This document shows, one piece after another, positions 53,581 through 60,921 of a stretch of 64,000 nt of DNA. The notes under the pieces were generated by a model, which had not been told where the DNA came from, did not search any database, and saw nothing but the letters and a program-made list of their open reading frames with translations. The translations under genes and the position numbers were made by a program. Positions within the stretch are counted from its first letter, which is position 1. Each line of letters starts with the position of its first letter. This DNA is from Streptomyces luomodiensis (GTDB lineage: Bacteria > Actinomycetota > Actinomycetes > Streptomycetales > Streptomycetaceae), in contig NZ_CP117522.1 in the NCBI RefSeq assembly GCF_031679605.1, positions 5,394,001 through 5,458,000 on the forward strand. The letters run 5' to 3'.

Positions 53581-54157
53581 GACGTTTCTCCTGTCGGAAG
53601 GTGGCGGACGGGGCAGCGGGCCGAGCAGTGGTCCACGCACCCGGCCGGAACAGCTCCACGAGTTCGTCGAGCGTGGTGACCAGCGCCCCGCACATCAGCC
53701 CGATCGCGATCGTGAGGATCTGTCCGGCAGTGGTGCCGCCGGAACCCGGGCCGAACAGCGCCGAGACGCCGGCCGGGACGGCCAGCACCAGGTTGCGGAC
53801 GGCCTGCCAGCCGCTGACCGGTGCGGTGGAAACGCCGAAGCAGCGGCATGCCGTGTCCGTCCCCCGGCGCACGGCAAGCACGATGCCGAGGGCGAAGACG
53901 AGCAACAGGCCCGCCGCCAGCCCGGCGCCGTACCGGAACGCCCCGGGTACGGGCAGCGCCAGCAGCCCCCACACCCCGAACTCCAGAGCCACCACGACAG
54001 GGGCCAGCAGCCGGCGCGCCCCGGGAACCGGGGCCAGCGCCTCAACCGCTGCGGCGAACTCGTTGAAGGACCGGCGTCCGGAGACCTTGCTCACCGAGGA
54101 CACCAGGAAGATGAGACCGATCAGACATCTGATCCAGGTCGAGAGATACTGCTCCAC
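53453..54157 (-). CDS. MauE-like redox membrane protein
   Basis: A 234-residue membrane protein starting with GTG 54157. It has four to five hydrophobic segments and the MauE/DoxX pattern: an N-terminal RCLIGLIFLVSSVSKVSG, a central FGVWGLL segment, and the Cys pair Cys104/Cys106 in TACRCFGVST. The last 42 residues (after LFRPGAW) overlap the thioredoxin gene by 128 bases in another frame and are Arg/Pro-rich, unlike the family. The functional protein probably ends near residue 192, or a frameshift is present. It should exchange electrons with the adjacent thioredoxin. Confidence 0.82.
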   Translation of the reverse strand: MEQYLSTWIRCLIGLIFLVSSVSKVSGRRSFNEFAAAVEALAPVPGARRLLAPVVVALEFGVWGLLALPVPGAFRYGAGLAAGLLLVFALGIVLAVRRGTDTACRCFGVSTAPVSGWQAVRNLVLAVPAGVSALFGPGSGGTTAGQILTIAIGLMCGALVTTLDELVELFRPGAWTTARPAAPSATFRQEKRHDPPDRRPRLRRGVVRPQLPAESRNDQTPAGAGRDPQPQRQH

Positions 54158-54184
54158 GATTCCCCAGACTCGATAACTCGTGTG

Positions 54185-54260
54185 CCGGCGCGCACCGGCC
54201 TCGGCGCGGGGGGCCCGGCGCGCACCGGCCTTGGCGCAGGGGGCCCGGCGCGAACGCCCC
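54185..54260. repeat. 30-base tandem repeat, two and a half copies
   Basis: Units starting CCGGCGCGCACCGGCCT lie at 54185, 54215 and (partial) 54245, with two differences between the full copies. They fill the gap between the Cys-rich peptide gene and mauE and are rich in inverted CCGG/GGCC elements. They may form a hairpin that lets the peptide be made in excess of the downstream proteins. Confidence 0.85.
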
Positions 54261-54278
54261 GGACCCCCACGACCACGG

Positions 54279-54488
54279 TCAGCAGTAGCAGGTGTAGACG
54301 CCGGAGCTGCCGCAGCACGGAGCGTTGTAGCTGCACCAGGTGTTCACGTTCCCGTACCCGTAGGCCTTGTTGCACTGCCAGCACTGGCTCCAGCACTGCT
54401 GCGGCGACGAGACCTGCGCCGAGGCGGAAATCTTGGGCACGAAGCGCTCGAGCAGCGCCTGCCCGAGGGATTCCATCTTACGAAGCAT
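54279..54488 (-). CDS. Eight-cysteine precursor peptide (candidate disulfide-rich RiPP or bacteriocin)
   Basis: A 69-residue peptide starting at ATG 54488 with AGAGGAGA upstream. Residues 1-24 are a leader (MLRKMESLGQALLERFVPK, then ISASA) that is amphipathic rather than a classic hydrophobic signal. It ends in an Ala-Ser-Ala site at 22-24. The predicted mature part, residues 25-69, has eight Cys (32, 36, 39, 52, 58, 59, 67, 69) and many Trp, Tyr, Gly and Asn, with almost no charge. Downstream genes supply MauE, a thioredoxin, an exporter and an S26 protease. I do not recognise the peptide family. Confidence 0.85.
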   Translation of the reverse strand: MLRKMESLGQALLERFVPKISASAQVSSPQQCWSQCWQCNKAYGYGNVNTWCSYNAPCCGSSGVYTCYC

Positions 54489-54636
54489 GTCACTCTCCTC
54501 TCGTGGTGAATTCGTCCCGACCTGACGTCGGCTCAGGCCACTTTCACACGCGGCCGGTCGGCCGGTATTGGAGAAAACCGACATTGTATTTTTTCGACCG
54601 GCCCTGGTGCGGCGGACTCCCGCTCGATAGCGGAAT

Positions 54637-55572
54637 TCATCCTTCTTGCAGAATGCTGGTGATCCGCCCCGCCGCTCGGTCGGCAGAGCCTTCCCCGCTC
54701 TGGTGCTCGGCGATAAAGCGCAGAGGTGAGCGTGCCGTCAGTGCGGTGAACTCCCGTGTCAGGTGCGCCTGGTCATAGAACCCGCAGATGGACGCCGCCT
54801 CGCCGGGCCTGTGGCCGGCCGAGAGCAGCGCGGCGGCGTGCTGAAGTCGTAGCACCCGGGCCAGTCGTTTGGGAGTCAGCCCGACCTGCTGTCCGAATTT
54901 GCGCTCGATTTGGCGCTGGCTCCAGCACACGCTTTCGGCCAGGGCGGTGATCTCCACCCTGCCGCGCGACTGCTCCAGGCGCTGCCAGGCCGCGACCACC
55001 CGCTCGGACGCGAGCCGGCCCTCCCTGCGGCAGCGCAGGAGGAACTGGTCGAGGACGGCGAAACGCGCAGGCCACCCGGGTGCCTGCGCCAGCTGTTCCG
55101 ACAGGCGGTGGACCCGGAGGCCGAGAAGGTCGGCGGGCTCCGCGCCAGGGTCGGGCAGGTCATCCAGGGCCACACCGAACAGTTCGAAGGCCGCCCACGG
55201 TGCGAGCACGACCTCGACCGCGCGTATACCGCCGGTGTGCTCGACCAGCGCAGGGGACGTATTCGGCGGACTGAGCAGGGATACCACCGTGCGGGCCCGG
55301 TGCGGTGCACCCACCGGCGAGATCCGCAGCGCCTCACCGAACCCGAGGACCAATGTCGCCAGTCCGCAGGGAATCCCCAAACGCCTGCGCACCGATCCTG
55401 GCGCGCAGTGGAATCCTCGGTAGCTGAGTACTCCAGGCCCCAGCGACGGATGCGGATATCCGAAGGCCAGCTCCCACCGGCCCTCAGGACATCGCACCCG
55501 ATTCCCGGGATTCCCGGGCAGGACGTGTCTCGTCAGCAGACTGTCGGACACGTGAGCACCAGGAGACGACAT
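54637..55572 (-). CDS. AraC-family regulator upstream of the Cys-rich peptide operon
   Basis: A 311-residue protein; ATG 55572 (MSSPGAHVSDSLL) is chosen, but 55620 is possible and neither has a clear ribosome site. The N-terminal half is a DUF6597-like sensor typical of actinobacterial AraC proteins (RWELAFGYPHPS). The C-terminal AraC domain has ITALAESVCWSQRQIERKFGQQVGLTPKRLARVLRLQ and AASICGFYDQAHLTREFTALTARSPLRF. It lies 148 bases before the peptide gene on the same strand and is the likely operon regulator. Confidence 0.85.
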   Translation of the reverse strand: MSSPGAHVSDSLLTRHVLPGNPGNRVRCPEGRWELAFGYPHPSLGPGVLSYRGFHCAPGSVRRRLGIPCGLATLVLGFGEALRISPVGAPHRARTVVSLLSPPNTSPALVEHTGGIRAVEVVLAPWAAFELFGVALDDLPDPGAEPADLLGLRVHRLSEQLAQAPGWPARFAVLDQFLLRCRREGRLASERVVAAWQRLEQSRGRVEITALAESVCWSQRQIERKFGQQVGLTPKRLARVLRLQHAAALLSAGHRPGEAASICGFYDQAHLTREFTALTARSPLRFIAEHQSGEGSADRAAGRITSILQEG

Positions 55573-56314
55573 CGACAGTTGGAGACGGTCCGGATATCCG
55601 AAATCTCGCCGTCCCTGCATATGGCAGGCGACGGTAATGCAAGAGATCTATGCATGACAATTCCCTCCGATTGGCGGGTTGCAGTGCATTGATGGAGGCG
55701 CCATCCGGCGCGTGTCGCGGCCACGGTGTCTCGGGGCTGGATTCCGAATTCGTGGGGCTCAATCGCGCGGCGGCGGCAGCCCGTTCCCGGTGCCTGGCGC
55801 TCGGCCCGAAGGCGGGGATGGCAGGGATGGCGGGGATGGCAGGGCGACCGGCGCGGGTTTCAAGGCGCGGAACGCGGCGTGGTCATGCGACGCCTGGACG
55901 GCCGCGACCGCCGTCCCCTCGCTGTCAGCGGCGCCCGGACCCGCCCCATGTCAGAGGACTCTGATCAACCCTGACCGTCCTGACGCGCATGTCATTTCCT
56001 CCCCCGAAGTGGTGAGGGCGGCGCGGGGTGGACCGCGCCGCCCGGCTTGCACCACGGAGATTGCTGGCCGGTTACGGTCGACGGCCAGGTGCTGCCGCTG
56101 AATGAGCGATTCGTGAGACGTCCCACCGGCTGACCTGCTGGTGCGGTGCCACGGGAGACGCACCGCTGGGACGCGCCGGACCGCGGAAGCGACGAGTGCC
56201 GCGCCCCGCCGCGGTGCGCACCACGCGGATCGTGACACCGCCCGGCGCGACGGTCGGCAAGCCGGCGTCTGGGTGGTCCCGGCCTCCCGGCCCGCGCCGC
56301 GCGGACGCGCCCCG
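55573..56314. other. Gap between the AraC gene and the DUF397 genes
   Basis: No convincing gene in about 740 bases. Open frames there have no family resemblance and poor ribosome sites. It contains a GGGATGGCA/GGGATGGCG triple repeat near 55816-55848 and a hairpin at 56017-56042 (listed separately). Base composition near 55600-55680 is lower in GC than average, consistent with the AraC promoter. Confidence 0.5.
56017..56042. terminator. Hairpin downstream of the DUF397 genes
   Basis: A 10-bp perfect stem (GGCGGCGCGG and complement) with loop GGTGGA lies about 270 bases beyond the last minus-strand DUF397 stop. It could end that transcript. Confidence 0.5.
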
Positions 56315-56509
56315 TCAGAGGGTGTGATCGAGGCGGCCGGACTTCACGGCGCGTATGAAGACGCCGAGGGCGGCTGTGGTCGTACGGATCACGATGGCGG
56401 GCTCGTCACTCTCGCGCAGGAGTATGCCGTTGGGGGCGGCGGCGAGTTCCACGCAGTTTTGATGGACGTCCGCGCTGAAGGAGGACTTGCGCCATGTGGT
56501 GCGCGGCAT
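56315..56509 (-). CDS. DUF397 protein, downstream copy
   Basis: A 64-residue DUF397 protein with the family pattern WRKSSFSADVHQNCVELAAAP, ILLRESDEPAIVI and a C-terminal FIRAVKSGRL. DUF397 proteins of Streptomyces accompany XRE/DUF5753 regulators of the WhiJ type and are thought to bind them. It lies 10 bases after a paralogous copy in the same operon. Confidence 0.93.
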   Translation of the reverse strand: MPRTTWRKSSFSADVHQNCVELAAAPNGILLRESDEPAIVIRTTTAALGVFIRAVKSGRLDHTL

Positions 56510-56519
56510 GCTGCCTTCC

Positions 56520-56714
56520 TCAGTGGAGGTGGTCGAGGTTGGCGGCTTTTACGGCTCGTATGAACGACCGGAGGGTGGCCGGGTTCGTATGGATCACCGC
56601 TTCCGGCTCGTCGCTCTCACGTATGCGTATGCCGTCGGGAGCGCTGGCCAGTTCCACGCAGTTCGGTCCCGCGCCGTCGCTGAAGGAGGACTTCTGCCAG
56701 GTGAGGTCGGACAT
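56520..56714 (-). CDS. DUF397 protein, upstream copy
   Basis: A 64-residue paralogue of the next gene, with WQKSSFSDGAGPNCVELASAP, IRIRESDEPEAVI and FIRAVKAANLDHL. The two copies share the DUF397 core but differ at many positions, so the duplication is old. It follows the XRE gene by 12 bases, so translation is likely coordinated. Confidence 0.93.
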   Translation of the reverse strand: MSDLTWQKSSFSDGAGPNCVELASAPDGIRIRESDEPEAVIHTNPATLRSFIRAVKAANLDHLH

Positions 56715-56726
56715 GATGCCCTTCGC

Positions 56727-57611
56727 CTAGTAGGTGTACAGGATGTGCTGGATGAGGCCCCATGAGTCGCGCTTCTCGTGACGGTCCGGAGACTCATCTG
56801 TCACCACCGCTGGTAGTGCGCTCTTGCTCAGACCTTCGAACGTCTTGCCGTAGTGAGCAAGGGATTTGTCGTCGTCCAGGCGCAAAGACTCCACCGGATG
56901 CTCAAGAACAACCGTCTCCAATCTGGGCACGCCCGGCCCGAGGATCAGGAAGGGCGTCCCGAACCAGGCTCGCGCCCCGCTCTCGAACGGAAGGATCTGG
57001 ATGTCCGTGCCCGGTCGCTCTGCCGCACGAATGAGATGTGCGAGCTGACCTCGCATGACGTGCGGGCCGCCTACCGAGATGCGCAGGGCGGCCTCGTGGA
57101 TCACCGCGTGGAACGTCACCGATCCGGACGCCAGGATGTCCTGGCGCGCCAGCCGGAAGCGCACTGCCGTTTCGATCTCATCCTGGGATGCATCAGGGAG
57201 CGAGCTGCGGAAGAGGTCGCGCATGTACGACTCGGTCTGCAACAACCCAGGGATGAGGAGCGTCTCGTGGCTACGCAGGTGCGTCGTACGTGACTCAAGC
57301 TCGGCGAGATCGAGGGTGAACTGCGGGAACGACTTCCGATACGCCGACCACCAACCCTTGCCGCTGCTCTCGGCCATGCTGACAAGCTCGTCAACGTACG
57401 GTTCATTCTTGCATCCGTAAGCGTCAACCAGCGCGCGGAGACGATCCGTTGGGATGGCCGTCCGCCCCGCCTCAATGTGGCTCAGGTGCGGCGCGCCCAT
57501 GCCGATCAGCTTGCCGCCCTCGGCGATCGACAACCCCGCCTGGAGTCGCAACTTCTTGAGCTCCGCGCCGAGTCGGCGTTGTCGTTCGGTGATGAGCGTT
57601 CGCAGCGCCAC
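56727..57611 (-). CDS. XRE/DUF5753 regulator (WhiJ type)
   Basis: A 294-residue DNA-binding protein. GTG 57611 has GGAGG eight bases upstream. The N-terminal helix-turn-helix (GLSIAEGGKLIGMGAPHLSHIEAGRT) is followed by a DUF5753 domain (SYMRDLFRSSLPDAS, ... HVMRGQLAHLIRAAERPGTDIQILPFESGARAWFGTPF). Such proteins with DUF397 partners control development and antibiotic production in Streptomyces. It is divergent from the ATPase gene, with about 160 bases between starts. Confidence 0.92.
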   Translation of the reverse strand: MALRTLITERQRRLGAELKKLRLQAGLSIAEGGKLIGMGAPHLSHIEAGRTAIPTDRLRALVDAYGCKNEPYVDELVSMAESSGKGWWSAYRKSFPQFTLDLAELESRTTHLRSHETLLIPGLLQTESYMRDLFRSSLPDASQDEIETAVRFRLARQDILASGSVTFHAVIHEAALRISVGGPHVMRGQLAHLIRAAERPGTDIQILPFESGARAWFGTPFLILGPGVPRLETVVLEHPVESLRLDDDKSLAHYGKTFEGLSKSALPAVVTDESPDRHEKRDSWGLIQHILYTY

Positions 57612-57770
57612 GAGCGGTCCTCCAGGGGATTCGGTGACAGTGTGCCCCGCACGGGTGGGGCGGTCCAATCATCTCGCCAAGGTGGTTGCAAAGTTGCTGA
57701 GGCGTGCCCTACCTTGGGTGTTGCCTTAATCACACAGGGTATTGAGCCACAAGCGCCACGGAGGCGTCGC

Positions 57771-58205
57771 ATGGGAGCACTCGCACACCCGGAACGTCCG
57801 CACCGCTACACCCTCACCGCCCCCGCCCTCCCCACCTCTCCCCGCCTGTGCCGCGACTTCGTGCGTGGCGTCTTCTCGGCCTCCGGCCTCGGCCAGCTCG
57901 CCGACAGCGCAGCCCTCTGCACCTCGGAGTTGGTGACCAACGTCCACCGGCACGGCAAGGGCGACGTACGGCTGGCCGCCGCCATCCGGCACGACCGCGT
58001 CCGGGTCACCGTCCACGACGACAGCCCCGAACTGCCCTCGCCCCGCCGCCCGGCGGGCGATGAGACCAACGGCCGGGGGCTGTTCCTGGTCACGGCCCTC
58101 TCCGACCTCTGCGGCATGAGCATCGACGAACCGGCCGACGGCACCGGCAAGACGGTGTGGTTCGAGTTCAACGTCCCGCCTGCGCAGACCAAGAGCACCG
58201 CATGA
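57771..58205 (+). CDS. Anti-sigma/regulatory ATPase domain protein (HATPase_c)
   Basis: A 144-residue protein with a GHKL ATPase fold related to RsbW/SpoIIAB. The N box is CTSELVTNVHRHGKG near residue 53, and the lid/G2 region is GDETNGRGLFLVTALSDLCG. It lacks a kinase His domain, so it is a stand-alone regulatory ATPase as found beside XRE/DUF397 modules. ATG 57771 has GGAGG upstream. Its stop overlaps the start of a 78-residue protein (ATGA). Confidence 0.9.
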   Translation: MGALAHPERPHRYTLTAPALPTSPRLCRDFVRGVFSASGLGQLADSAALCTSELVTNVHRHGKGDVRLAAAIRHDRVRVTVHDDSPELPSPRRPAGDETNGRGLFLVTALSDLCGMSIDEPADGTGKTVWFEFNVPPAQTKSTA

Positions 58206-58438
58206 ACGACCCCACCCCCGCCGAGCGGGTCGCCGAGATCCTGCGGGATGAATTCGCCGCCCACGGCGTACGCCTCCCCGACGTACGGGCCGATCTCAGC
58301 GATCCCCACCAGCCGCGCGTGGAACTGGGCACCGTCCCCCTCGGCACCGGCTTCGCCCTGCTGCGCGTGCTCACCGACTATCAGCGGCTGCTCAAAGCCG
58401 AGAAGGCCGGCGGTCGCCCGCCGGCCTTCGGCCCATGA
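58202..58438 (+). CDS. Small protein coupled to the regulatory ATPase
   Basis: A 78-residue protein whose ATG overlaps the ATPase stop by four bases. It has no transmembrane segment; helical parts include PAERVAEILRDEFAAHG and ALLRVLTDYQRLLKAEKAG. I do not recognise the family. The tight coupling suggests a complex with the ATPase. Its last codons form half of a terminator hairpin. Confidence 0.75.
   Translation: MNDPTPAERVAEILRDEFAAHGVRLPDVRADLSDPHQPRVELGTVPLGTGFALLRVLTDYQRLLKAEKAGGRPPAFGP
58402..58429. terminator. Terminator overlapping the 3' end of the small gene
   Basis: A 12-bp perfect stem (GAAGGCCGGCGG and complement) with a 4-base loop lies within the last coding bases of the 58202-58438 gene. 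It can also stop the convergent DUF4232 gene. Confidence 0.75.
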
Positions 58439-58450
58439 CACTCAGTCGCG

Positions 58451-59179
58451 TTACCAGCTGATGGCGTCGTCCATCGACTGCTGCCAGTACGTGACCTTGA
58501 GAGAGTCGTCGACGTAGACGCCCTTGGCGGGCAGTGACGGGTGGGCGGCCGAGGGGACGTCCTCGTCGGCGGTGCGGCCCTGGAAGTAGACGGTGAGGGA
58601 CTTCACCGTGTGGCCGTTCGTACCGCTGCCGTCGGCGGCCGACAGGTTCACGGAGGCGTAGCCGGACTCGCCCGGGGCCAGCGTGACGACCGCCTGCGGC
58701 TTCGAGTCCTCGATGACCGGCGGCACCGACTGCGCCTCGCCGAACTGGACGGCCGGGTAGTTGTAGAGGTAGCAGTTGCTGCTGCCGGTGTTGGTGACCG
58801 TGAGCAGCATGTGGTTCACGGGGCGGTTCAGGGGAGCCGCGACCGTCTTGGTGTTGGAGCCCTGGCAGGTGACCCCCTCGGCGTCGTCGGCGTCCTTGGT
58901 GTCCTTGGTGGCACTCGCGCCGGAGTCGCCGGAGTCGCCGGAGTCGCTGCCGCCGGTCTGGCTTCGCTTCCCCGATTCCGACGACACGTCCGTGTCCGAC
59001 TTCGAACCGGTGGCGTTGGTCTTCGCGTCCTCCTGGGAGGACGACGCGGAGGAGGACGACGCGCCCTCGCTGCGGACGCCCGATCCGTCCTCGCCGCACG
59101 CGGTCAGGGAGAAGGCGGCGATCGCGACGGTCGCGGCGGCGGTCAGGAGGCGGGTGCGGGAGTTACGGATCCTGGACAT
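58451..59179 (-). CDS. DUF4232 lipoprotein
   Basis: A 242-residue exported protein starting MSRIRNSRTRLLTAAATVA with lipobox SLTACG (Cys near 28). A 75-residue Ser/Asp/Lys-rich linker follows, then the DUF4232 domain: VTCQGSNTKTVAAPLNRPVNHMLLTVTNTGSSNCYLYNYPAVQFG. The two Cys (TCQG and NCYL) probably form a disulfide. A similar beta domain seems to end the adjacent membrane XRE protein. Function unknown. Confidence 0.85.
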   Translation of the reverse strand: MSRIRNSRTRLLTAAATVAIAAFSLTACGEDGSGVRSEGASSSSASSSQEDAKTNATGSKSDTDVSSESGKRSQTGGSDSGDSGDSGASATKDTKDADDAEGVTCQGSNTKTVAAPLNRPVNHMLLTVTNTGSSNCYLYNYPAVQFGEAQSVPPVIEDSKPQAVVTLAPGESGYASVNLSAADGSGTNGHTVKSLTVYFQGRTADEDVPSAAHPSLPAKGVYVDDSLKVTYWQQSMDDAISW

Positions 59180-59379
59180 GTGGGTGAGCCCTTTCGGCGG
59201 TGCGGTGGGTGTGGTGCTTGGATGACCAGAGCTTGTGGGGCCATCCGTCCCAGCCGCCACGAACGCCGGGCAGTTGGGGACGCTGGAACGCCGAAACAGG
59301 CTGTGACCAGGGGGAACGTAAGGGGTCTGGGACGCGGGAATGGGACGCGCCGGGCCATGGGAAGGGGAGGCGGGGAACG

Positions 59380-60921
59380 GTGTCAGGGTCGACAGGGGCC
59401 GTCGGCGACGCGGAGGCGCTCGCGGAACTGCTGCGGGGGCTCAAGGAACGCTCGGGGCTGAGCTACGGGGCGCTCGCCAAGCGGCTGCACATGAGCACGT
59501 CCACGCTGCACCGCTACTGCAACGGCAGCGTGGTGCCGACCGAGTACGCGCCGGTCGAGCGGCTCGCCCGGGTGTGCCGGGCGACCCCCGAGGAACTGGT
59601 CGAGCTGCACCGGCGGTGGATTCTGGCGGATGCGACGCGGGGGCGTAAGGAGCAGCCGGAGCCGGACGGGGCGGCGGTGCGCGGTACCGGGGCCGGTGCC
59701 GGGGCCGGGACCGGGGAGCCCGAGAGCGCGTCGGCGCCCGACGCTTCGGCGCCCGGCGCCGGGGACCGCCCGGCTCACCCTGCGGACGCGGACAGCGGAC
59801 CGCCCGAGGCGGCGGGGGCCCCGGCCGATCCGGGCGGTGGGCTGTCCGAGACCGCGGGCGGGACGGCCCCGGCACCCGTGGGCGGTGAATCCCGCGAACC
59901 CGGTGAACCTGGTAGCCCCGGCGAACCCGGTGGCCACAGCAAACCCAGCGAACCCGGCAGAAGTGATGCCACGGTCGTCGGCGACACCACCCCCTCCGCT
60001 CCCGCACGGCGGCCCCGTCGGCGTCGCACCGCCCTCATCGCCTCCGTCGCCACCGCCGCCGTTCTGGGCGCCGTCGTACTCGCCGTGAACCTGCCGTCCT
60101 CCGGTGGCGACGGCGGTGACGAGAGGGCCGCCGGGGCCGCCAATCCGGCCACCGCCACCAGCACCGGCACCGCCACCGGCCGAGCGGACGACAAGCAGCC
60201 GTCCGCCTCGGCCTCCCCCTCTCCCTCCCAGGGCGCGCGGACCGGCAAGCCCTCCGCCTCGGCGTCGGAGTCCGCCGGCCACGGCGGCGGGGGCGCCGAC
60301 GAGCCCACCGGCGGCGTACCGGTCAACGTCGCCACGCGGCCCTACGTCTACGACAGCCCGTGCAGCCAGCACTTCCTCGTCGACAGCGAGCCCGGACAGG
60401 TCGGCCCGCCCGCCGACGAGCAGAACGCGCCCCGCTGGGCCGCCGCGTACGGCGCGGTGTCCTCGGGGGAGCAGCGCGTCGCCCTCACCCTCCAGGGCAC
60501 CGGGAAGGAGACCGTCGTCCTGGAGGCGCTGCACGTACGCGTCGTCACCAAGCGCGCCCCGCTCGCCTGGAACGACTACTCGATGGGGGTCGGCTGCGGC
60601 GGCGGTGTCGAGACCAAGTCGTTCGACGTCGACCTCGACAACGGCAGCCCCACCGTCACCGTCAAGAACGGCCAGCGCGACTTCCCGTACAAGGTCAGCG
60701 AGTCCGATCCGGAGGTCTTCTACGTCACCGCCCACACCACGGCGCATGACGTCCGCTGGGATCTCTCCCTGGACTGGTCCAGCGGCGACCGCCACGGCAC
60801 CGTGCACATCGACAACAACGGCACCCCGTTCCGCACCAGCGCCGCCGTCGGCCGCCCCGGTTACGACTACCCGCTGGGCACCAGCGAGTGGATCAAGCGG
60901 GAGGAGCAGCCGCAAACGTGA
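59380..60921 (+). CDS. Membrane-anchored XRE-domain protein with extracellular domain
   Basis: A 513-residue protein. GTG 59380 has GGGGAGG upstream. Residues about 15-65 are a helix-turn-helix (LSYGALAKRLHMSTSTLHRYCNG). A long Pro/Gly/Glu linker with collagen-like GEPGSPGEPG follows. After an Arg-rich stop (RRPRRRRTA) there is one transmembrane helix near 216-236 (LIASVATAAVLGAVVLAVNL), another Ser/Thr linker, and an extracellular beta-rich domain of about 200 residues with Cys in SPCSQH and VGCGGG. It looks like a one-component transmembrane regulator. It ends 29 bases inside the convergent NACHT gene. Confidence 0.87.
   Translation: MSGSTGAVGDAEALAELLRGLKERSGLSYGALAKRLHMSTSTLHRYCNGSVVPTEYAPVERLARVCRATPEELVELHRRWILADATRGRKEQPEPDGAAVRGTGAGAGAGTGEPESASAPDASAPGAGDRPAHPADADSGPPEAAGAPADPGGGLSETAGGTAPAPVGGESREPGEPGSPGEPGGHSKPSEPGRSDATVVGDTTPSAPARRPRRRRTALIASVATAAVLGAVVLAVNLPSSGGDGGDERAAGAANPATATSTGTATGRADDKQPSASASPSPSQGARTGKPSASASESAGHGGGGADEPTGGVPVNVATRPYVYDSPCSQHFLVDSEPGQVGPPADEQNAPRWAAAYGAVSSGEQRVALTLQGTGKETVVLEALHVRVVTKRAPLAWNDYSMGVGCGGGVETKSFDVDLDNGSPTVTVKNGQRDFPYKVSESDPEVFYVTAHTTAHDVRWDLSLDWSSGDRHGTVHIDNNGTPFRTSAAVGRPGYDYPLGTSEWIKREEQPQT

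Noticed and set aside
55650..55964. A 104-residue frame between the AraC and DUF397 genes
   Set aside because: No family resemblance, a GMAGMAGMAG run caused by a simple DNA repeat, and no ribosome binding site.
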